Both the position numbers and the translations under genes were made by a program. The notes beneath the pieces were generated by a model, which did not search any database, was not told the DNA's origin, and saw only the letters and a list, made by a program, of their open reading frames with translations. This document shows, one piece after another, positions 55,153 through 64,000 of a stretch of DNA of 64,000 nucleotides (position 1 is the stretch's first letter; every line of letters begins with the position of its first letter). This DNA comes from Beverwykella pulmonaria (taxonomy: Eukaryota; Ascomycota; Dothideomycetes; Pleosporales; Melanommataceae), in assembly GCA_001599595.1 (NCBI GenBank), contig BCHH01000015.1, positions 336,341 through 400,340 on the forward strand. The letters run 5' to 3'.

Positions 55153-57093
55153 TCAATCAAAGCCCAAGAGATTCTGCAGCTCCTCGGGCGTCAGTGTGCT
55201 CTTCCTCCTCTTGGGACGCCCGCCAATACGCGTCTTGATTGGGGAGCCGGGCCGTCGTCTTTGCTTCTGTTCGACGGCATCCCCGCAATTCTTCACTCCT
55301 TCAGCTTCAGCAGCCTTCGATCCTTCCGCTACGGCGGCTGCTTCCGCCTCCGCCTGAGCCTTCTTGAGCTTCTCTTGCACCGTCAGCTTTGGGGATCTCT
55401 CCTCCGGGTGAGCGTGTGGGCTGGAGAGCCGCTTTTTGATCTGCCAATCGTCAGAATAGTAGAATAAGGAGCTGCTGGCGAGCGGAGAATAGAAGGAAAG
55501 AAGGAAAGAAATGGTGACTTTGCTGGCCAGCGCGACGAGCCGGTCTGCAATATTGTCGCAACGTACTTGACTGGGCGTCCGCCTGTCCTGTCTAGAAGAC
55601 CGCGGCGCATCTTCCGAGAGGGGAGAGGGTCTTGCTGCAGGGCTCGGACGCGTCGGCTTGGCCACACCGACCGAGTCCATGTCAGATGCTGCGGCGTTTT
55701 CATCCTCTATCTGAGATGGTGTGTTGGGAATGGATGCCGAGAAAGCAACTTTTCGTGCAGACTTGGAAGGTGACTTGCTGTTGCCGGTGGCCTCTCTAAG
55801 CGCCGGTTGACGGGGTTGCAGTTTCAACTTGAACATGTCTGAGCCCGCGGTCTTGTCAAGCATGCCTTCTGATTCTGGTGAAGGCGGATCCTCCATCTCG
55901 TCTGCCTGGTCGGCCTCGTCACCGAAGACTGAGCTAGTGCCCTCATCCTCCTCATCCTCCGCAAGGGTGGAGACTTCTTCTTTGTTGATAGTCTCGAGCC
56001 CAATACCGAGCCCTAGCCCCATCTTGAGCTCCTCTAGATTAATGGTGTCGCCGCCATTGACCATTCTCCTCCTCCAACCATCCATCAAGGCGAGGGTGTC
56101 TCGCCATCGGGTCTCCATCTTCTCCCAGCCAGCCCTCAATCTGACAATCTCCTCTTCTCGTAGCTCCACCTCGTCGACCGACACAAAGTTGGGATTGGTG
56201 AGAAGATTCTTCAGGTTCTCCAGCACGCCGTCCATATCAGTGGCCAAGGTCTCGTAGCTGGTGGGCAATGCATTCAGCATTCCCTGTCTGGTACTTTTAT
56301 CTTCTTCTCCGATGGTGGAGAGACCCTCCCCATCCACATGTCGGTGGTCTTCCGGCATGCCTTGCAGCTCCTTGAGAGTCAACAGAGTGCTCCTGACGAG
56401 GCCAATGAGATTGTCATTCTCGTCACTCAAGCTCTGGCTCAACTGGGTCAAGAACTCGGTTGTCTCCTGCCTCAGGCTGTATCCTGGGTGATCTGTATCG
56501 AAAGCCTCCTCTCCTGTGCTGCTTGCGCAGCCATTGACGCTCGTCGCGCCCGGATTGATGATGATACTGGCACCGATCAGGCCGGTCTTGTTGCCCCGTT
56601 GCTGGCTTGTCAAGTGGCTTTTTAGACGCTGAATCTGCACGTCGCGCTTTCGTATGTCGTTTGCGCAGCTTGTGCGTACTTGCTGGACCGTGGTCTTCAG
56701 CCGGAGCATTTCCTCGCGCAAGCTGCGCGCTGATGATTCGGCGGTTCGGAGAGCGGCGCGGGCAGAGCGTTCCTGCGACTGGGCGAGGGACAGCTGGCGT
56801 GCGAGGTCGTCGTTGCGAGTGTGCAGCTTCTCGAGGGCCATGGTCTGCCGGGCCGATTCGGCACGGAGGGTACGGAGGGTGCCAGCAATGGCCTCGCGGT
56901 GTTCTTGGTCGCGGTCGCGCTTCAATATCAGGTCGTGCACTAGATTGATAATATGTGCCATGGTGATTTCCTTCCCGCCCTGGCCGCGCGACGGGTGCGC
57001 GAACTCGATTGGCGTGCCATCGCGAAGCAGGCCGCGGGCGAGGAGGAGATTGTTGACATAGGATGAAGCCGTCTTAAGGTTGTAGGACTCCAT
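55153..57093 (-). CDS. Coiled-coil protein, ADIP/tinA-like (spindle-pole or microtubule-organising-centre related)
   Basis: Start at 57093 (MESYNLKTASSYVNNLLLAR); the frame is open further up only to a GTG. The N-terminal block up to MAHIINLVHDLILKRDRD is the conserved head of fungal relatives of Afadin/alpha-actinin-binding protein and of Aspergillus TINA, a NIMA-interacting protein. A long coiled coil follows (about residues 65-175), then another around 300-330, an acidic disordered stretch, and a basic C-terminus ending RRKSTLTPEELQNLLGFD. Intron 55441-55566 (126 nt; GTACGT...TTGGCAG, branch TTCTGAC) has no stop and is a multiple of three. Splicing gives 604 aa, retention would add 42 mostly hydrophobic residues. 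Family name by eye, moderate certainty. Confidence 0.75.
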   Translation of the reverse strand: MESYNLKTASSYVNNLLLARGLLRDGTPIEFAHPSRGQGGKEITMAHIINLVHDLILKRDRDQEHREAIAGTLRTLRAESARQTMALEKLHTRNDDLARQLSLAQSQERSARAALRTAESSARSLREEMLRLKTTVQQVRTSCANDIRKRDVQIQRLKSHLTSQQRGNKTGLIGASIIINPGATSVNGCASSTGEEAFDTDHPGYSLRQETTEFLTQLSQSLSDENDNLIGLVRSTLLTLKELQGMPEDHRHVDGEGLSTIGEEDKSTRQGMLNALPTSYETLATDMDGVLENLKNLLTNPNFVSVDEVELREEEIVRLRAGWEKMETRWRDTLALMDGWRRRMVNGGDTINLEELKMGLGLGIGLETINKEEVSTLAEDEEDEGTSSVFGDEADQADEMEDPPSPESEGMLDKTAGSDMFKLKLQPRQPALREATGNSKSPSKSARKVAFSASIPNTPSQIEDENAAASDMDSVGVAKPTRPSPAARPSPLSEDAPRSSRQDRRTPSQVRCDNIADRLVALASKVTISFLLSFYSPLASSSLFYYSDDWQIKKRLSSPHAHPEERSPKLTVQEKLKKAQAEAEAAAVAEGSKAAEAEGVKNCGDAVEQKQRRRPGSPIKTRIGGRPKRRKSTLTPEELQNLLGFD

Positions 57094-57854
57094 TGCGACG
57101 TCGAGTGGAGTGGTGGTGGTGTGGGAGGAGAGCTGCGACGGAGTCTTTCTGTTAGTTTGTTGATGTCCCTTCCGAACTTGGCCTAGCGCGGTTGCCAGCT
57201 TCGGAAGCACGAGCTACGCACGTGCCACGGGCCTTTCCGACTCCAACGTCAAAGGCCAACTTCAATTTCAACCTCAACGATGCCCTTCAACCCCGCTATC
57301 CTTCCATCATCATAATCATCTTGGTCAACCGCAAGCATTAGAAATTGTGCTTAGCATAGTCCACGCTCAGTCCGGATCTCAGCTTCGCCACATACCAGAT
57401 TACTGAACAGGATAAGTGACCGACTTGGCGAGCGCCTACCCGTCGCTATCGTACCTACTCTGTGTCGTTGGGATCAAATCAACAAGTCTGCGCTTCAATT
57501 CCTGATCAGTAATGCGATGGGGCAGCTCAAGCGGTACCGAAAGGCCTGACATGTTCGCCAATTCCAACCGGAAGCTGTTGGAAATTACCCCATCACGCCC
57601 TTTGATTACTTACACACTATGTTGTTCGATCCGCATGTACCACGTCTTTGTGCTAGGATTCAACCTGTGATTTGAAATCCCTTTTAGTATTCGTTCTCTA
57701 ATACAAAACTTATTATATCGATTGAGTAGAGACCTCCGTCTCAATTCTCGTCCCCATTCAAACACGATATATCAAGACCACCCATTTCTCTTCCTATCCC
57801 AGAGACATCTCTTCAATCTTCAAGCACCCTACTTTAGGTTTGCCCCATCTTAAA
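57094..57854. promoter_or_regulatory. Divergent region, tinA-like / MDR
   Basis: 761 bp between divergent start codons; no defined sites recognised. Confidence 0.4.
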
Positions 57855-58907
57855 ATGGCCACCCAAACGGCCCTCGTAGTGACCGAAGTAGGCAAGCCCC
57901 TCTCAGCAAACACCAACTGGCCCATCCCCCAACCCGGCCCCTCCCAACTCCAAATACGCGTAACCGTCGCAGGCCTCAACCCGCACGACGAGAAAAGCCG
58001 GCAATTCGGTCTCTTCATTAAAGATGACCTCCCCGCCATCATCGGGCACGATCTCGCAGGCATCGTCACCGTTCTCGGGCCCGGCGTAACCAAGTTCGCA
58101 GTTGGCGACATTGTCTTTGCGCAATCCGCTATATCGCCCGGCCATCCTCAGAAAGCCCTCCAGCAATTCGCCGTCGTGGACGAAGCCTACACCGCTAAAG
58201 TTCCCGAAGGCTTCTCGGACCACGAGGGTGCGACGTTGCCCACCAACATTATTGCAGGCATTGTTGCCCTGTTCCACGAGAGCGGTCTCGCGATCCCTGC
58301 GCCCTGGTCTGAAGAAGCAAAGACGTTCGACTACGCAGGGACTACCCTTCTAATTATCGGAGGAGGCAGCAACTGTGGCAGATTTGGCGTGCAATTGGCG
58401 AAGCTGGCTGGTATCGGAAAGATCGTCGTTGTCGGTGGTAATGAAACCCAATTGAATAAATGGGGCGCAACGCATGTGCTAGATCGTCACGGTGGTCAGG
58501 ACGCTGTTCTCAAGCGCATACGTGGCGTAGTAGGCGACGATCTCATCTACGCCTACGATGCGGTCAATCCACCTGCAAACCAGAGCCTGGGCATCAACGC
58601 ACTGTCCAATACCAAGAAAGGGAAGCTCGCTCGCCTCATCTCGCTCTACGGAAATCTCGATGAGGCGAACGTCTCAGTAAAGGAGGCTGGATACGAGCTC
58701 GGCAATATCATCGGGGCGTCGCATGCCACGCCGCATCTGTCGAAGCCATTCTGGGAGAGGATTGGAGAGTACTTGGCCCAGGGAAAGATTACGCCGCTAG
58801 AGTATGTGGCGGTAAAGGGGTTGGATGTTGATAGGGTGAATGAGGTTCTGGATCGCTATAGGGATGGAAAGCCAGTCACTCAGACACACTTCCGTGTCTC
58901 AGAATAG
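57855..58907 (+). CDS. Medium-chain dehydrogenase/reductase, quinone-oxidoreductase or enoyl-reductase-like
   Basis: Single exon, 350 aa from the ATG at 57855 (TTG codons upstream are not starts). GroES-like N-terminal fold: VTVAGLNPHDEKSRQFG, IIGHDLAGIVTVLGPGVTKF, VGDIVFAQ. The nucleotide-binding fold reads LLIIGGGSNCGRFGVQLAKLAG. The cysteine and histidine set for catalytic and structural zinc is absent, so it belongs with zinc-independent NADPH enzymes, such as quinone reductases and trans-enoyl reductase relatives. Substrate unknown. No polyketide synthase or other cluster gene is near, so a stand-alone role is more likely. Confidence 0.88.
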   Translation: MATQTALVVTEVGKPLSANTNWPIPQPGPSQLQIRVTVAGLNPHDEKSRQFGLFIKDDLPAIIGHDLAGIVTVLGPGVTKFAVGDIVFAQSAISPGHPQKALQQFAVVDEAYTAKVPEGFSDHEGATLPTNIIAGIVALFHESGLAIPAPWSEEAKTFDYAGTTLLIIGGGSNCGRFGVQLAKLAGIGKIVVVGGNETQLNKWGATHVLDRHGGQDAVLKRIRGVVGDDLIYAYDAVNPPANQSLGINALSNTKKGKLARLISLYGNLDEANVSVKEAGYELGNIIGASHATPHLSKPFWERIGEYLAQGKITPLEYVAVKGLDVDRVNEVLDRYRDGKPVTQTHFRVSE

Positions 58908-59089
58908 ACCCAACACCCCACCGGCACAGACTGGAATGATGGCGTAACAGCTAGATCAAATTCGAAGAAAAGAGTATTAATCAAGTTTGAAATCTCTACA
59001 ACAGACTTTTCTATTCGTTTCGTTCACCATCCCACATTAAGATTTATATGACCATCTACCTAATACTAGGTTGTCGGAACGAAAAGAAC

Positions 59090-61230
59090 TTAGCAAAATC
59101 TCGTCCTCGACAGGCACTCGCAGTCCGACAAGTTGCACATCTCCGAGAAGTCTTGGCAGTTAAGGTCGCGAGGGCAGATGGTAGGCACGTCGACCAAATT
59201 GGGATCTACGATGTCGCCATCATCCGGCCCCAGTCCAACACTAGAACCCGCTCCTGCGCATTCGTTGAAGTAAGTGTAAGCGATACCGCATTCTGGGAGG
59301 AAATCCACCAAGTCCGCGCGGTCCGAGTCAGTCATCCTAACAAAGTTCATGTTGGCTCCACAATCGATATCCTTGGGAAAGGGGGTTTCGATCTTCTCCC
59401 AGAAGAAGGAACTGCCACCGGTCGGAATAGGATCCCCGTTAAGCCACACCAATACTTCACCTGTGCGTATGTCTACGAACAAAAAGTCTGCCTTTCCATC
59501 TCCATTTACATCCGCCCACCTGTGGCTTGCCCGCTCCCAGCCCCCACTGAACTTGATCTGGCCGACGGTGGTCAGGTTACGTGTTTTGTTCAGATATCCT
59601 CTCGTTCGTCCATTGTGCTCCATACTTAGATAGTCAACGCAGCCATTACCATCAATTTCGGCAAACCGCAGACCCAGATCATTGATGCCGACACCCCACC
59701 CTTCGGTGCACTTCCCTCCCGTGACCATCTCGGCTTGTTAGGTGAACGTTGGAATGGGTCCCGACTTATAATTATTGAACCAGATGTCCACGTCCCCCGT
59801 CTTTCGGTCGACAGAGGATATCGTAGAAGCCATTCCCGTTCCAGCCGCCGAACCGAAGGCTCTTCCTAGCTCGGCAGGTGGTAAGGATAGTATCGTGCAC
59901 AATCCACCTCTCAGGCTGTCCCGGATTCTCAAATAAATCCACTTTGCCGTTGTTATCACCAAACACATACAGCAAATCATCGTGGCCCCTCCTAAGCATG
60001 TCGCAGTACCGTGCGCTGTCGTCTCTAAGTCTTGCACCTCCAGTCTCCGTATTCTTGTAGATTTTGAGTTGATATTCGTGCTGGGTCGTGTCCTGGCGAT
60101 TCGTAAGCACGTCCGTTACGATCACGTAGTCTGCTAATCCGGTGCCGTGGATTCGGCCGAATTTGATCGAGTCAATACCGTCTCTTATGTCGAAGCCGCC
60201 GGGGTGAGACCTGATTGCCTGGCTCTATTTCGCTTCAACATTCCACCGTCAGCCTTAGTCCCGCGGTTGTTGATCCAGATATCAGTATGGCCATCGTCGT
60301 AGAGATATATCATATCGGACCGACCGTCGCCGTTGATGTCCGACGAGCCTCATGCCGTCTCTTGGTGGGCTGCCTGTAGAGTCGAACGTTGGTGCATTCC
60401 CGACCTGTGGAAAATCAGACCTCGCTGTTCGAGTAACCCGCACGTGAAGACATACCGTGGACTATCAGATGGGCTTATCTCTCACACCAGCATTCCTGAA
60501 GCAATAGAGATTGCCGGGTGCATCGAGATGGCAGAAGTCCAATCGCACATCTCCATCAATGTCGCTAAGGCAGATGCTATCCTGAGGAGATACGAGCTGC
60601 GTTTCTCTGATCAAACCAATGTACTCGAACTACAGGTCAGCTATAAGTCTTGGAATATACGGTGCAGTGACATACCTTTGGTGGGTTACCACCGCGATTG
60701 AGTGACGTGGACATGGACCATCCCAGAGAAGCAATAGATTTGGCACCAGTACGTAGGTATCGAGCGCAGGCAGAAGACGTACAGGGTAACTCAGGCAGAT
60801 GAAGTCATCTAGACCATTGTTGTTGATATCGCCCCAGCGAACACCACGGTTGTTACACGGTGTATCAACGTCAATCGTGACCTAATCCGAGGAGAACGAC
60901 CCCCCTGAGTTCAGCCTATACGAAACCTGGGGGAGAACCGGCGTCTGTGGCATGTTTGTTGGGTCGATGATTCTGATAATCTCGTCTGTCTGCAACTTCC
61001 GATCTGCTTCAAAATTGACAAGCTGGGCTAAGTGAAATTGTTTGATAATGCCGGTGCCTCCATCGATGTCCCAGAAAAAAGTCGAGGCTCCTGGCGACGG
61101 GATCCCTGGCGCTTAGCTGGCGTGAATGTACCCTCCATCGATGTGGGGGGAGTGAAAACATAGGGGTTATTGGTGAGTCGGGAGCTGTGTTTCGGCGCCC
61201 AAGTATTTCGGGGTTGATGCCCTTTAACAC
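59090..61230 (-). pseudogene. Decayed FG-GAP/VCBS-repeat secreted protein
   Basis: The minus strand holds FG-GAP-type units: WGDINNNGLDDFICL, SDINGDGRSDMIYLYDDGH, FGGWNGNGFYDIL, FAEIDGNGCVDYL and WADVNGDGKADFLFVD. They are spread over several frames. An in-frame TAG lies near 60881, frameshifts occur near 60210 (within GGTCTCACC), and again between the 59772-60125 and 59738-60037 frames. The last part, 59090-59728, is a clean 212-codon frame ending in a Cys-rich tail. Such beta-propeller repeats often accompany secreted hydrolases in fungi; the enzyme part is not visible. No start is assigned. Not functional as read, unless very many introns are assumed. Confidence 0.7.
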
Positions 61231-61277
61231 GTCAATATGGTCTGCGAATGATTTAGAATTGCTACTGGCGGAACTAA

Positions 61278-61730
61278 GAAAATAATTTAAATTCACTCGA
61301 AGGCTCGGCATTCTACAGCAAGCGCTTCAACAGGAGTGCTGATCTTTTCGACCTACGAGTAGATCTCAGTATCACAGAGACTCCCCTCAACGCTTTGCTC
61401 TCCAACGTCTCAATATCCGCCCTCGCCCTTGGCAGCTCGCGCGGCATGATTCTCGTCAGAATGACCGAATTTCACGTGTATCAATTCTCAGACAGATTGA
61501 AACTCATTCTTCCGTACAGTCTTTGTTTGGGAATCGGTGCTCTCTTTGTTGCTATAGGATTATTCTCATTAAGAACCAATGTGGTGCCCGAGACAAATCG
61601 TGGGCTCTTCCAGGTCATGATGACGACGCAGGGTAGAGGTGAGATGGAGAGATTGGCACAGAAAGAGGGACACGTTGCAATAAGAAACGTGTTCAAGGAG
61701 CTTCTCGATCTAGAGATTAGATTAGGATAA
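61278..61730 (+). pseudogene. C-terminal fragment of a fungal membrane protein
   Basis: An open frame from 61278 (after a stop at 61275) reads EGSAFYSKRFNRSADLFDLR, NALLSNVSISALAL, then EFHVYQFSDRLKLILPYSLC and one transmembrane helix (LGIGALFVAIGLFSL), ending LLDLEIRLG. This resembles the end of large fungal multi-pass proteins that close with a '..NVYxY..L..YG' block and a final helix. The rest of the protein is missing and there is no start codon, so it is read as a relic, divergent from the FG-GAP relic next to it. Confidence 0.55.
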
Positions 61731-61916
61731 ATTGAGGCCGAGAGTGAAGTGGGTGGCTCGAGAAAGCGGGCCGGATTTGGAGCAGTCGAGGAGACCGCCC
61801 CATTGAGGTATAAGAAATAGTTACTTGGGGGTGGTAGGGGCTGATGATATAACATGCGTAAAATTCATACATTGGAGCTCGATGTAAAGAGTGAAGATAA
61901 TTTGTATTTTGCTGCT

Positions 61917-63611
61917 TCATTTCTTTGTTACATCTACGGAACCGTTAGCGTATGCCAGTAGAATAACGGTATGCAACTTACTGAACTGGAAATGAATGAT
62001 ATCTCCATCTTGCACGACCTATAGCAACCATATAATTAGTCGTTGGTGTGGTAGCTATTTTCTGAGGACGTACGTAAGTCTTTCCTTCCTGTCTGTATTT
62101 TCCTGCTGCCTTGATTGGTCCCATAGACTTTCCACCCTCGCAAAGATCGTGGAAGTCTTGGTATGCGACCACCTCAGCCTTGATGAACCCCTTCTCGAAA
62201 TCGCCATGGATTGCTCCGGCAGCTTGAGGTGCCAACATTCCCTTTTGAATGGTCCAGCACCGGATTTCCTTCTCTCCAGCTATGCAGGAGGAGTCAGCAC
62301 TCACATCCTCCTAACAGAAACGAGCAGCAACGAACCGGTAAAGTAGTATTGCAAACTGAGCTTGGTGAATCCCTCGGTAATGATCTTATCGAGCTTGGAC
62401 TTGACTTTGCTTTCCCCGAGGAACGCCTCTAGCTTGGCAGGGTTGTCTTTCACACTATGAAACTTCTCTTCGAACTCGACCGAGAAGGGAATCACGTCGC
62501 GGGGAACACCACCATGCTCGGTAACCCACTTGGCGATGAGTGGCAGATACTTGCACTTCTGTCGAAGGTAATCCTTCATGGTTAGGTTCACGAGGTAGAT
62601 GGTCGGCTTGGTTGTGATGAGCTGGATCTTCTCGTTGATGAGTGAGATTTCAGCAGGGGTCCAGCTGCCGTCTCGAACTGGCTGATTTTTTTCTAACATC
62701 TGTTGCAAAAAAACACGTGAGTTCCGATCTTTACGTATTCTTCGAACTTATAATCAACTCACAGCTTTGATCTTTGTCGTCGTTTCCGTGAACAGAGGGA
62801 GCATTTTGTACTTCCCACCTGCTTTTCGCACGATTGCTTCCTCAGCGACGACGGTCTTCTGCAGAATGTCTAACAACATAAGTATTTGTGGGAAGGAAAG
62901 GGAGACTTCCAAGACGAACCGAGATCCTTCAGACATAACTCGCTTTGGATTGTATCTAGAAGATACATCGATTAATCTTTATCACATGAGTCATCGGAAG
63001 GAAGAAAGGGACTGACTCAGGTCCCGAACAGGATCGATCGAGTCATCAACGTGCAAAACTTCGTCATTGTCGAATGCTCTATCACGACGTCAGAATAAGA
63101 TAGAGGTTGGGAATGGAGAGTGGAGAAGAAGTAACTTTTCATTTGCATTGAGGCTCATACCTGACGATGTGGAACATGCCGTCCACGGCCTGAATGTGAG
63201 AAAGAAAGGCATTACCAAGGCCCTCTCCTTGAGAAGCACCCTTGATGAGCCCGGCAATATCTGTTACCTGTAGGTAGGCTGGATACATGGACGGCGGTTT
63301 CCAGAGATCACACAAGAAATCCTGTTATTAGGTTAATTTACGCTCATGTTCGCTGTTCTTACAAGGAGGCAGCCCTTAATCCTGCTAGAACGTACGTATC
63401 TTGCGTCCGGAACGGCGCATCTCGCCTCGTTTGGCTCAATGGTACAGAAGGGATAGTTTTCTGCTGCAGCACTCTGCTCTGTCAAGAGGTTGAACAGGCT
63501 GGACTTTCCCACATTGGGTAGACCAACGCATCCCATCTTCAGGTTCTTACGAACCCTTCCGAAAGCGACGACATTGTTCTTGACGTCCTCGACTGCCTTT
63601 TTGGGTGGCAT
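61917..63611 (-). CDS. OLA1/YchF-type Obg-like ATPase
   Basis: Nine exons: 63396-63611, 63161-63321, 63017-63078, 62920-62955, 62763-62869, 62336-62699, 62074-62279, 61982-62018, 61917-61933; 1206 nt, 401 aa, the usual length. P-loop [14 protein letters not shown], then [35 protein letters not shown] (G3-type), and the C-terminal TGS-like end [15 protein letters not shown] ... [20 protein letters not shown]. The nucleotide-specificity motif, usually N-(L/M)-x-E in OLA1, reads NLTM. Overall it is closer to the animal/plant OLA1 style ([15 protein letters not shown]) than to yeast Ola1, so it may be a second fungal YchF paralogue. YchF ATPases bind ribosomes and act in translation and stress. 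The introns are 48-82 nt. Confidence 0.9.
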
Positions 63612-63818
63612 GCTGAAGTCTATGAGAAACGGCAATTCTCGGGCAAGAGGTTGGATGTGTCCGCGCGAAGTACACTGTTGTTGACAAAGCGACGTTGGCA
63701 GAGATTTCAGAATGTGGCGCTAGGATTCGTGAAACTCGCTTAGGCAAAGAAACACGCCACTTTTTTTTTTCTCTACCGGCATATTCTTCAATTCCGAATT
63801 AGGAGATTCTTCAGACTA

Positions 63819-64000
63819 CTGTAAAAGTCATGCACGGGTGTGCAAGAATTGAGCGCGCAGGGGCCCCGCTTTCGATCAGAACTTCAAAACAAAGCCCTCA
63901 TACCGACTTCAACACCACACATGGCTCCAACCACACCTAAAAAACGCGATAAAAAGACTGATCGACGCGAGCACGATACTATTAAACGTAATAGATTCTT
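63819..64000 (+). mobile_element. Start of a possible Tc1/mariner-type DNA transposon
   Basis: A TA dinucleotide (63817-63818) is followed by CTGTAAAAGTCATGCACGGG, which looks like a terminal inverted repeat start. About 100 bp later an ATG opens a frame of the 'APTTPKKR' type found at the start of many fungal transposases. The other end lies outside the window, so no TIR pair can be checked. Confidence 0.4.
63921..64000 (+). CDS. N-terminus of a probable transposase, cut by window edge
   Basis: ATG at 63921 reads MAPTTPKKRDKKTDRREHDT and continues IKRNRF to the edge. Basic, helix-turn-helix-like start as in mariner/pogo-type fungal transposases. Only 26 residues are visible. Confidence 0.4.
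   Translation, partial: MAPTTPKKRDKKTDRREHDTIKRNRF

Noticed and set aside
57855..58907. MDR gene as part of a polyketide cluster
   Set aside because: No polyketide synthase, transporter or regulator lies nearby in the window.
1..64000. CRISPR array, biosynthetic gene cluster or virus-derived genes
   Set aside because: No spaced direct repeats of CRISPR type, no synthase or capsid and replicase-like genes; CRISPR is not expected in a fungal nucleus.

Overview
This window is nuclear DNA of a filamentous ascomycete (Pezizomycotina). The basis is many introns of about 45-65 nt with GT(A/G)NGT-like donors and CTRAC-type branch points, and families restricted to or typical of these fungi: a NACHT/TPR STAND protein, DUF1996 secreted protein, GH47 mannosidase, BTB and F-box relatives, a tinA-like coiled coil, and arrestin-related adaptors. 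A Dothideomycete is my guess only. I rebuilt most split genes by hand. Each exon chain given for GH47, DUF1996, OLA1, lipase, VMA10, arrestin, SCP2, the CBM48-like gene and others sums to a multiple of three and restores family motifs across the junctions.

Layout. 0-9 kb: a 5'-truncated NLR-like gene, an ERG26-like sterol dehydrogenase, decayed sequence with BTB-like fragments, and complex I subunit NDUFB8. 9-14 kb: SWR1, the ATPase that deposits H2A.Z. 14-17 kb: gene-free, with a broken BTB gene. 17-23 kb: ER alpha-mannosidase (GH47), a single-pass membrane protein and an oleate hydratase. 23-28 kb: a run of secreted or small proteins (DUF1996, a Cys-rich effector-like protein, an ABM-domain protein, another small secreted protein). 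28-41 kb: SCP2, F-box protein, arrestin-related adaptor, a lipase with 11 exons, V-ATPase subunit G, PET117 and a Gly-rich secreted protein. 41-52 kb: mostly non-coding, with a degenerate repeat field, a conserved 80-aa Cys-rich gene and a gene-free stretch of over 7 kb. 52-64 kb: a glycogen-binding-domain protein, a tinA-like coiled coil, a quinone-oxidoreductase-like MDR, two decayed genes, an OLA1/YchF ATPase, and at the edge the start of a probable DNA transposon.

There is no obvious biosynthetic cluster or operon-like logic. Most neighbours are unrelated housekeeping genes; only the 23.4-27.5 kb secreted block looks like a functional grouping. The most unusual structure is splicing architecture. 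The lipase gene needs a 2-nt exon (or an equivalent nested intron), an 8-nt exon and a 10-nt exon. VMA10 has its start codon alone on an exon plus a 9-nt exon. The arrestin gene has a GC-AG intron. Everything here is read by eye; no homology search was run.
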